Shown in pieces: positions 1-4,619 of a stretch of DNA of 5,125 bases. The notes beneath the pieces are model-generated. The model was not told the DNA's origin and ran no database searches. It saw only the letters and a program-made list of their open reading frames with translations. This stretch comes from an uncultured cyanobacterium (GTDB taxonomy: Bacteria; Cyanobacteriota; Cyanobacteriia; Phormidesmidales; Phormidesmidaceae): the NCBI GenBank assembly GCA_938029995.1, contig CALHGI010000106.1, positions 1 through 5,125 of the forward strand, written 5' to 3'. Position 1 is the stretch's first letter. Each line of letters begins with the position of its first letter. Both the position numbers and the translations under genes were made by a program.

Positions 1-216
1 AGCTGATTCCTGACAATCCTATTTCTGCTTTGATGAGGCTAGCAGGAGATGTCCGTTGAATTGTTAGTATGCTCAGACGTATGTAATTATACGGTGAAGT
101 CCTTGGTTGAATACGCGAAAATGAGTTGACTATTGATTAAGCTTATAAACGGAACTTTGTGCTACTTAATGGGCAAATATCAACGCTATTACCTGTAAAA
201 CTGCTTTTTATGTCGT
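1..216. other. Non-coding leader upstream of the receptor gene
   Basis: This AT-rich stretch holds no complete gene. One + strand frame is open from the window edge (3-59, ending in TGA) and would encode only about 18 residues (start LIPDNPISAL). It could be the tail of an upstream gene, but a frame this short is often open by chance. The remainder, about 157 bases, would be the promoter and 5' leader of the gene at 217. No clear hairpin or repeat is visible in it. Confidence 0.5.
144..149 (+). promoter_or_regulatory. Possible -10 element (TATAAA) for the receptor gene
   Basis: TATAAA matches the sigma-70 type -10 consensus at five of six bases and lies about 68 bases upstream of the ATG at 217. 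TTGACT at 126-131 looks like a -35 but is only 12 bases away, too close for a standard promoter. If this site is used, it works without a good -35. This is a weak prediction. Confidence 0.2.
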
Positions 217-2259
217 ATGTGTGCCTTAAAACTAACTTCTACGGATAAGTTATTAGCCTCTGCTGATGAATTAACATCCTTACCCCAGTCTCCCAATCGT
301 CCAAAATCCGGGTTTGGTGGCACTGTCAAACGTCGGCTGTGGCTAAACTCCTTCGGTGGACGTTTGTTTTGGATGATTCTGTTTGGTGTCTTGGCGGGCA
401 TGGGAGGCATGGCCTTCCTGTTTAGTGAAATGCTGAAGCGTCAGGCCGAGGAGCAGGTGCGTGGCAGCATCGAGAGTAAGGTCAATGCGATCGCATCCGT
501 AACCGAGTCGGCTGAAACCTTGGCCTACAGTTTAGGGGTCAGCGCCATCACCCTCAACGAGCGTAAAGCCCAATATCCCGACACCTATCGGGAGCTCGTT
601 CTACAGCTATTTACCCAGCGTCCAGAGTTTGTTGTGGGCTTAGGATTGGGGCAGAGTGAAAATGGCATTATTGAGGCCCAGCCCTGGCTCTTTCCCTATT
701 ATTCTGCGGTGCCATCCTTAGGGGAAGATGCCCTAGAGGCAGAGTCTATTCGCTACGAAGACTTTGCCGATAAAGTGGGGGATTTTTATCCCAATACGCG
801 GCAATATAAGGACTATTTCCTACCCCAGGAAAAGGTTTGGACAGAACCGTACCAAGTTGAAGACGTGCGACGTCTTACCTACTACTATCCTTTATTTTCC
901 CAAGACGACCGCTGGTTAGGGACCACCATGGTGGACGTCAACACTGCCTCCCTGGGCCAGTTGCTGGATGACAAGGTTTTCCGGCAAGCGGGCAACTTTT
1001 TGTTGCTGACCCGTTCAGGGAAGCTGATTGCGGATCCGGCCAATCCCAAGACCAAGCTCGAAAGCTATAACAATGTGCCAGGACTACAGCCCATCTGGGA
1101 CCAGCTGGACGAAAACCCTTCGGGCTTTGTGCATGGGGATTCCGGCTATTGGGCCTATTCAACGGTGCCTGGTCAAGACTGGCTGCTGTTTGGATTTGTT
1201 CCCTATGAGGCAATATTTGGTCGAATCATTAAGATTGCCGCTTTGACCACGGGGTTAGTGGGGCTGTTGTTGACGGTGGTGGTGTACCTAGCGGTGCGCA
1301 AGTTGAACCAGCGGATTAAGCCAATTCTGCTGCAGGCCAACCAGTTTGCCAGCCAGGATGAGAGCCTAATGGCATCGTCGCTAGAGCATGATGAGCTAGA
1401 GCAGCTATCGCTGTCATTCTTTAATATGCTCAATCAGCTGAACCTCCACCAGGAGACGATTCGTCGCCACGAGGAAACCATTTCCCAAAGCCATTTACAT
1501 GCCGATCAGGTGACGGAGCGATTTTTAGCCTTCACCACCCAGATTGACGAAGAAACCAGGGATCAACGGGCATTGATTGAACGGGTGCAGCAACGATTGA
1601 GGGCGCAACTTGACGAGTGTGACGCTTTTGATGCGCGGTTAGATGGCTTGTTTACCCTGGCCCAAACCCTGGAAGGATTTTTAGAGAGCATTCCATCGGA
1701 AGCGGAGTCGTCCCAGCTATTTGACGCCCTGGATCAGCGGATTGCTTCCCTGAGCGGTATTTTGGAGCAGGCGGGTCCCGAGGACAAGGCCCATTCCCAG
1801 TCGCTCATGAATCAGCTGATAGCGGATGTGACCCACCTCAAAGCCTACAGCCGTCAGCAGCATTCCTTGGAGAAGCTGAAGCATCAAACCAACGATATTA
1901 CCCAAGAGCGTCAGGTGACCATTGCTCAGTCTAAGACTGTGGTGACCGCTGCCCAGGGGATTACTCAAATTCTGGCGGAAATTGAGACGATTACCAATAC
2001 CCTGAGCCAAGATGCGAAGAAAGTGTCAGACATGCTTTGGGGAGAGCTGCAGCAGACGGAACTAATGGTGCCTGGGGATATGATTTTGCCTGAGGACGAT
2101 GCCCAGTGGCCTAAGTTTGTCCAGGAGAATAACCCGCAGCCATTAGAGTCGGGGCTCTTTTCAGATATTGAGGATGCCGACCTAGAGCAACTGAATAGAA
2201 CGATTGCCGAAACCGCCCAAGAGGATAGCTCGACCAATGTGGAAGACCCATGGGGGTAG
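217..2259 (+). CDS. dCache-type membrane receptor with HAMP-like segment and coiled-coil tail, no output domain
   Basis: This 680-residue inner-membrane protein looks like a signal receptor. A polar N-terminus (1-47) with KRR at 38-40 precedes transmembrane helix 1 (about 51-70). An extracytoplasmic region (about 75-330) follows; WTEPY at 208-212 and a strand ending MVDVN (238-242) fit a double Cache fold of the kind found in chemoreceptors, kinases and phosphatases. Transmembrane helix 2 is about 337-360. A HAMP-like stretch (about 361-410, with HDELEQL) leads into long heptad-like helices (about 410-610), then an acidic tail (614-680) ending EDPWG. I find no kinase, cyclase, PP2C or receiver motif, and no conserved chemoreceptor hairpin tip (no LNAAIEAAR-like core). 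ATG 217 is the first start in frame and has no clear Shine-Dalgarno. The ligand is unknown; the R-x-W-Y amino-acid signature is not intact (RQYK at 195-198). Confident as a receptor, unsure of output. Confidence 0.9.
   Translation: MCALKLTSTDKLLASADELTSLPQSPNRPKSGFGGTVKRRLWLNSFGGRLFWMILFGVLAGMGGMAFLFSEMLKRQAEEQVRGSIESKVNAIASVTESAETLAYSLGVSAITLNERKAQYPDTYRELVLQLFTQRPEFVVGLGLGQSENGIIEAQPWLFPYYSAVPSLGEDALEAESIRYEDFADKVGDFYPNTRQYKDYFLPQEKVWTEPYQVEDVRRLTYYYPLFSQDDRWLGTTMVDVNTASLGQLLDDKVFRQAGNFLLLTRSGKLIADPANPKTKLESYNNVPGLQPIWDQLDENPSGFVHGDSGYWAYSTVPGQDWLLFGFVPYEAIFGRIIKIAALTTGLVGLLLTVVVYLAVRKLNQRIKPILLQANQFASQDESLMASSLEHDELEQLSLSFFNMLNQLNLHQETIRRHEETISQSHLHADQVTERFLAFTTQIDEETRDQRALIERVQQRLRAQLDECDAFDARLDGLFTLAQTLEGFLESIPSEAESSQLFDALDQRIASLSGILEQAGPEDKAHSQSLMNQLIADVTHLKAYSRQQHSLEKLKHQTNDITQERQVTIAQSKTVVTAAQGITQILAEIETITNTLSQDAKKVSDMLWGELQQTELMVPGDMILPEDDAQWPKFVQENNPQPLESGLFSDIEDADLEQLNRTIAETAQEDSSTNVEDPWG
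487..494. repeat. HIP1 octamer GCGATCGC
   Basis: Exact GCGATCGC inside the receptor gene. HIP1 is strongly over-represented in many cyanobacterial genomes, so this supports the taxonomic call. It has no gene-specific role that I can infer. Confidence 0.9.
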
Positions 2260-2273
2260 GTTATTCCCCTATG
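2249..2273 (+). promoter_or_regulatory. Hairpin enclosing the receptor stop codon
   Basis: CATGGGGG (2249-2256) pairs with CCCCTATG (2266-2273) over 8 bp with one G-T wobble. The 9-base loop contains the TAG stop at 2257-2259. No T-run follows (GATTAAAG), so it is unlikely to be a strong intrinsic terminator. It could be a processing, stability or partial-termination element between the receptor and the pentapeptide gene. The pairing is visible; the role is inferred. Confidence 0.35.
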
Positions 2274-2295
2274 ATTAAAGCTGCGGCAGGTGTAT

Positions 2296-2300
2296 AGGAG
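2296..2300 (+). promoter_or_regulatory. Shine-Dalgarno AGGAG for the pentapeptide-repeat gene
   Basis: AGGAG lies six bases before the ATG at 2307, which is ideal spacing. This fixes that ATG as the start, and the signal peptide beginning at the same methionine agrees. Confidence 0.8.
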
Positions 2301-2306
2301 CAGCAT

Positions 2307-2816
2307 ATGACTAGGTGGCAGCGGTTTAGTCTCAGATTGATCGGCATGTTGGTGGCGGTTTCGTTTGTCTTCACCCCATGGCCAGCGGGCGCGATCGCAG
2401 CTCCTGGCGTCATCAACTACACCCAGACGGACCTCACCGGACGCAACTTTGAAAATGTTGACCTGGCGGGCACCTCCCTAGCGGCGGCGGAGGTGCGCGA
2501 TGCCAATTTTCGAGGTGCAGATCTCAGTGGCACCATCCTGACCATGGCCAAATTTATCCGCACCGACCTAACCGGCGCTGACCTCTCAGAATCGTTTGCA
2601 GACCGGGTAGAGTTTACCGGGGCAGACCTAACCAATGCCATCATCAACGACGCCCTGATGACCAGCAGCACCTTTGCCGAGGCTGAAATTACCGGGGCAG
2701 ACTTTTCCTACACGATTATTGACCGGTTTCAAGTGAAATACCTGTGTGAACGGGCCGCAGGGACGAACCCCGTGACCGGCGTTTCCACCCGTGAAAGCCT
2801 AGGCTGTGATGACTAG
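2307..2816 (+). CDS. Exported pentapeptide-repeat protein, probably thylakoid-lumenal or periplasmic
   Basis: This 169-residue protein has a Sec-type signal peptide: basic start MTRWQR, hydrophobic core about 11-25, and likely cleavage after A29 (AGA) or at A31-A32. From residue 41 to 140 it can be cut into 20 uninterrupted pentads ([20 protein letters not shown] and others) with L, F, I or M at most central positions. That predicts a five-coil right-handed quadrilateral beta helix. The C-terminal block (145-167: YLCER, GTNPVTG, TRESLGC) has cysteines at 147 and 167 that could form a disulfide cap. From memory, this block recurs in cyanobacterial and chloroplast lumenal pentapeptide proteins such as Rfr32 and the plant TL15/TL17 group; the molecular role of these is unsettled. 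It lacks features suggesting a gyrase-protecting Qnr-type protein, being exported and short. It starts 47 bases after the receptor gene, so co-transcription is possible. Confidence 0.93.
   Translation: MTRWQRFSLRLIGMLVAVSFVFTPWPAGAIAAPGVINYTQTDLTGRNFENVDLAGTSLAAAEVRDANFRGADLSGTILTMAKFIRTDLTGADLSESFADRVEFTGADLTNAIINDALMTSSTFAEAEITGADFSYTIIDRFQVKYLCERAAGTNPVTGVSTRESLGCDD
2391..2398. repeat. HIP1 octamer GCGATCGC
   Basis: Exact copy inside the signal-peptide coding part of the pentapeptide gene, where it encodes part of the AIAA cleavage region. Confidence 0.9.
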
Positions 2817-2882
2817 GGCAAGGCCTGGCTATACGCAGATAGCTGTAGTTACTTTAAGTACATCCCATACTTACGTAGAACC

Positions 2883-2914
2883 CCTAGGGCTATCCAGGCT
2901 ATAGGGCTAGGTTT
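2883..2914 (+). terminator. Possible terminator after the pentapeptide gene
   Basis: CCTAG (2883-2887) pairs with CTAGG (2907-2911), and inside it CTAT (2890-2893) pairs with ATAG (2901-2904). A symmetric GG/GG internal loop separates the two stems, and the loop is 7 bases. Only three T residues follow, so strength is doubtful. A weaker stem, GCTAT/ATAGC at 2828-2843, lies nearer the stop codon. Confidence 0.3.
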
Positions 2915-2945
2915 GACATGAAAAAGGTCCGCCTCTTCACGCAAA

Positions 2946-2969
2946 GATAGCGAACCTATGATAGCGAAC
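2946..2969 (+). repeat. Direct repeat GATAGCGAAC, two copies
   Basis: Two identical 10-base copies begin at 2946 and 2960 and are separated by CTAT, giving a 14-base period. They sit inside the inverted repeat TTGACATG/CATGTCAA. Tandem half-sites like this can be regulator-binding sites, but no known consensus is recognised. Confidence 0.6.
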
Positions 2970-3243
2970 ATGTCAACGAAATGCGCTTACCATCACCCTA
3001 CGGGATGGTTACACCTGGGCCAATTGGTCAAAGGTCTAATCCCAATATTCATCATTTAATGAATTAAAAGTAAGGATCGACGGCATCCGTTTCAACACTC
3101 TGTCTGGTGATGGTTTGAGGTTCAAACATGAGATTTTTGGCAGATATTTTTATGGGCAAAACGGTCCATGTTTTGATCAACTTATTCCACTGCGTGATTA
3201 CACCCAAATTTGCCGTAAACCCTTGCGTATTGACGAAAAAATG

Positions 3244-3271
3244 TTGATTCTAGGTAGGGTACGGGTATTAA
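3244..3271 (+). promoter_or_regulatory. Possible promoter of the histidine kinase gene
   Basis: TTGATT (3244-3249) and TATTAA (3266-3271) each match the sigma-70 type consensus at four of six bases and are 16 bases apart. Transcription would start near 3278, giving a 5' leader of roughly 45 bases before the ATG at 3325. The -10 lies in the left arm of the palindrome at 3265-3288, which suggests repression or autoregulation. This is prediction only. Confidence 0.3.
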
Positions 3272-3288
3272 CTGAGATCGGTTAATAC
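3265..3288. promoter_or_regulatory. 24-bp palindrome GTATTAAC-N8-GTTAATAC upstream of the kinase
   Basis: Two perfect 8-base inverted arms are separated by TGAGATCG. In RNA the stem would extend to 10 bp (TG with CG, one wobble), closed by an AGAT tetraloop. It lies 20 bases before the Shine-Dalgarno of the kinase gene. It may be a dimeric regulator's operator or a leader hairpin. The symmetry is certain; the role is inferred. Confidence 0.5.
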
Positions 3289-3307
3289 TACAGTTGCCGG
3301 GTAAGGT

Positions 3308-3312
3308 AGGAG
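3308..3312 (+). promoter_or_regulatory. Shine-Dalgarno AGGAG before the kinase gene
   Basis: AGGAG lies 12 bases before ATG 3325, 6 bases before an in-frame TTG at 3319, and directly against an in-frame TTG at 3313. Spacing alone favours TTG 3319; codon preference favours ATG 3325. The start is therefore uncertain by up to four residues. Confidence 0.55.
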
Positions 3313-3324
3313 TTGATTTTGAGG

Positions 3325-4422
3325 ATGAATACAGCACCTCCTTCCATAGGTAGCCGCCAGTTCTCCCTGCCATCTGCTGATATTCGTCAGCTGTGCCAGT
3401 TGCAGATTGATCGTTTGAGCAAAAAGCTGCCGGTGTTAGACGTTTGGCTAGTGTGCTGGAATCAGCTTGAAAATAGGCGTGATATGATTTCAACCCAGGG
3501 GAATCATGGTGCTAGTCAGCAAATTAGGCCTTATTTGGAATCAGAATGCTGGATTTCCGATAATTTGCCGTTTTTAGAATTGATGCCCCTGTCCCTTGAG
3601 TCTGGGAATTCCCAGGCTTACGTGTGTGGCTTGGGTAAGGCAAATGCCCATTGGGATTATTTGTTGCTCAACACCAAGGAACAGATTTCTCGCTTTCAAA
3701 AGGATTTAGTCAAAGAGTATGCTGAGCTGTTGCAGCAATACCTCACCCTCTATCAGGAGAACCTACGGCAGCGGGCTAAACTTGAGCTCCTAGAGCAGGC
3801 CTTGCAGCAGGCGGATCATCAGCTGCGGAACCCCCTGGCCCTAATTAGCCTTTACGCTAAAAATATTGAGCTAAGTGCGGAAACCCAGGCCCAGAAACAG
3901 CAGGCAGGCTGTATTGGTAAAACGGTGGACACCTTGACGGCTAATTTAGATGGTTTGCTGAACTGTGGTAAGCAGGCTGGTCTTTGTCGAGGCACCTACA
4001 ACCTATCTACCCTGTGGCAGGATGCCATGGGGGTGTTGTCCCCTAGGATAATGGATAAAGAAATTGTTGTAGTACGACCCGTGGACCAGCCCGTGTCTCT
4101 GGTGGTGGACGGATGGATGGTGACCCAGGTGTTTCAGAACATCCTGGACAATGCGATTCACTTTAGTCCCCATGGAGGGACAATTACTGTCGACTGGCAA
4201 GTCTCTCCCCAGGCGGTGTTGATTACGGTGAGTGATCAGGGGCCGGGGTTTGATGATAGTACTCCGGCTGAATTATTTGATCCGTTTTATTCAAAACGCT
4301 ATGGGGGGACCGGACTGGGGCTTGCGATCGCAAAAAAAATCATCCTAGACCACCAGGGTAGTATCAGTGCCGAGGCCCTGCCCCAGGGGGGCGCTAAATT
4401 TTCGATTTCCTTACCATGTTAG
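3325..4422 (+). CDS. Soluble sensor histidine kinase (HisKA plus HATPase)
   Basis: This 365-residue kinase (numbered from ATG 3325) should autophosphorylate and pass phosphate to a response regulator, most likely the one encoded just downstream. It has no signal peptide or membrane helix. Residues about 15-115 form an unassigned, perhaps GAF-like, sensory region. A helical linker (about 115-162) leads to the H-box DHQLRNPL, with H165 as phosphoacceptor. The ATP-binding domain shows the N-box (N272 and N276 in QNILDNA), the G1 box (SDQGPGF, D304), the F-box (LFDPFY) and the G2 box (GGTGLGLA, 327-334), all intact. The residue after H165 is Q, where most HisKA proteins have E or D; N169 of the phosphatase motif is kept. 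Eight cysteines (24, 44, 75, 101, 196, 214, 221, 365) are more than usual and could be redox-sensitive. I cannot assign a named orthologue. In-frame TTG codons at 3313 and 3319 are alternative starts. Confidence 0.93.
   Translation: MNTAPPSIGSRQFSLPSADIRQLCQLQIDRLSKKLPVLDVWLVCWNQLENRRDMISTQGNHGASQQIRPYLESECWISDNLPFLELMPLSLESGNSQAYVCGLGKANAHWDYLLLNTKEQISRFQKDLVKEYAELLQQYLTLYQENLRQRAKLELLEQALQQADHQLRNPLALISLYAKNIELSAETQAQKQQAGCIGKTVDTLTANLDGLLNCGKQAGLCRGTYNLSTLWQDAMGVLSPRIMDKEIVVVRPVDQPVSLVVDGWMVTQVFQNILDNAIHFSPHGGTITVDWQVSPQAVLITVSDQGPGFDDSTPAELFDPFYSKRYGGTGLGLAIAKKIILDHQGSISAEALPQGGAKFSISLPC
4324..4331. repeat. HIP1 octamer GCGATCGC
   Basis: Third exact copy, inside the G2-box coding region of the kinase (reads LAIA in frame). 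Confidence 0.9.
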
Positions 4423-4619
4423 AGCGTGGGGCAGGAGGGCGCGCCGTCTTCCCTAAGGATTATGGGCCATGGCTGCATACCATCCCCAAGCCCGCCGTAG
4501 TCCACCCTGTATCTACCTTATCCACAGCCAGACGGCCGTTTGCCCCCCAGGGCTATGATGGGTCTCAGTTTGGATGCGGTTTATGTCACGATTCGTTAGT
4601 TTGGGCGCATCCGCAATGA
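4416..4619 (+). CDS. Doubtful 67-residue frame bridging kinase and regulator
   Basis: ATG 4416 overlaps the kinase stop (TAG 4420-4422), and the TGA at 4617-4619 overlaps the regulator's ATG 4616 as ATGA. This is the arrangement expected of a translationally coupled small gene. Against it, there is no Shine-Dalgarno, the protein has no recognisable fold or hydrophobic segment, and it is rich in P, G and H. It contains C54-G-L-C57-H58, formally a CxxCH motif, but with no export signal so covalent heme binding is unlikely. I recognise no family. It may simply be an open frame in the 193-base spacer. Confidence 0.2.
   Translation: MLERGAGGRAVFPKDYGPWLHTIPKPAVVHPVSTLSTARRPFAPQGYDGSQFGCGLCHDSLVWAHPQ
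4518..4526 (+). promoter_or_regulatory. Isolated DnaA-box match TTATCCACA
   Basis: This is an exact match to the classical DnaA box in the spacer before the response regulator gene. No second exact copy was noticed in the window, so it is not an origin. A chance match is possible; DnaA acting as a transcription factor here would be speculative. Confidence 0.35.
4529..4542. promoter_or_regulatory. Near-perfect palindrome CAGACGGCCGTTTG
   Basis: The core ACGGCCGT (4532-4539) is perfectly palindromic, and the flanks CAG/TTG extend it with one G-T mismatch. It lies 73 bases before ATG 4616 and might be an operator for the response regulator or another dimeric factor. GC-rich palindromes of this size also arise by chance. 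Confidence 0.25.

Larger units (their letters stand above)
2817..3312. other. Long spacer with small repeats, no convincing gene
   Basis: About 500 bases separate the pentapeptide gene from the kinase. The region holds possible terminator hairpins (2826-2845 and 2883-2911), a direct repeat GATAGCGAAC (2946, 2960) inside an 8-bp inverted repeat TTGACATG/CATGTCAA (2913-2920, 2969-2976), and short hairpins at 2989-3009, 3047-3064 and 3113-3127. A 24-bp palindrome lies at 3265-3288. Several short frames exist: 10 codons from 2918, 29 from 2970, and 39 from 3128 (preceded by GAGG). A frame without a stop also runs 3040-3282 but has no ATG before 3241. None resembles a protein I recognise. The region could be regulatory DNA, a small RNA gene, or a decayed gene. 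Confidence 0.6.

Noticed and set aside
126..154. TTGACT as the -35 of a standard promoter for the receptor
   Set aside because: The best -10 (TATAAA) is only 12 bases downstream, and at 16-18 bases there is no -10-like hexamer.
217..2259. Receptor as a functional chemoreceptor (MCP)
   Set aside because: The near-invariant hairpin tip that contacts CheA and CheW is absent from the cytoplasmic part.
1717..2306. Minus-strand frames of 97 and 113 codons opposite the receptor's helical region
   Set aside because: They are leucine- and serine-rich shadows of a coiled-coil coding region, with no recognised motif.
2307..2816. Pentapeptide protein as a Qnr/MfpA-like gyrase-protection protein
   Set aside because: A clear signal peptide directs it out of the cytoplasm, and its 20-pentad length and cysteine-flanked C-terminus fit the lumenal family better.
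2918..2950. 10-residue leader-like peptide MKKVRLFTQR
   Set aside because: It has no amino-acid run, no attenuator pair and no close downstream gene. Only a weak AGG precedes it.
2970..3059. 29-codon ORF starting MSTKCAYHHP
   Set aside because: It lacks a Shine-Dalgarno, a recognisable motif or a conserved context; frames of this length are expected by chance.
2989..3114. 9-bp inverted repeat ACCATCACC / GGTGATGGT 108 bases apart
   Set aside because: A 9-bp match within a 500-base spacer is about what chance gives, and each arm has a better local hairpin partner.
3182..3493. Minus-strand frame of 103 codons
   Set aside because: It lies antisense over the kinase 5' end and spacer, has no recognisable domain, and its composition is what an antisense shadow would give.
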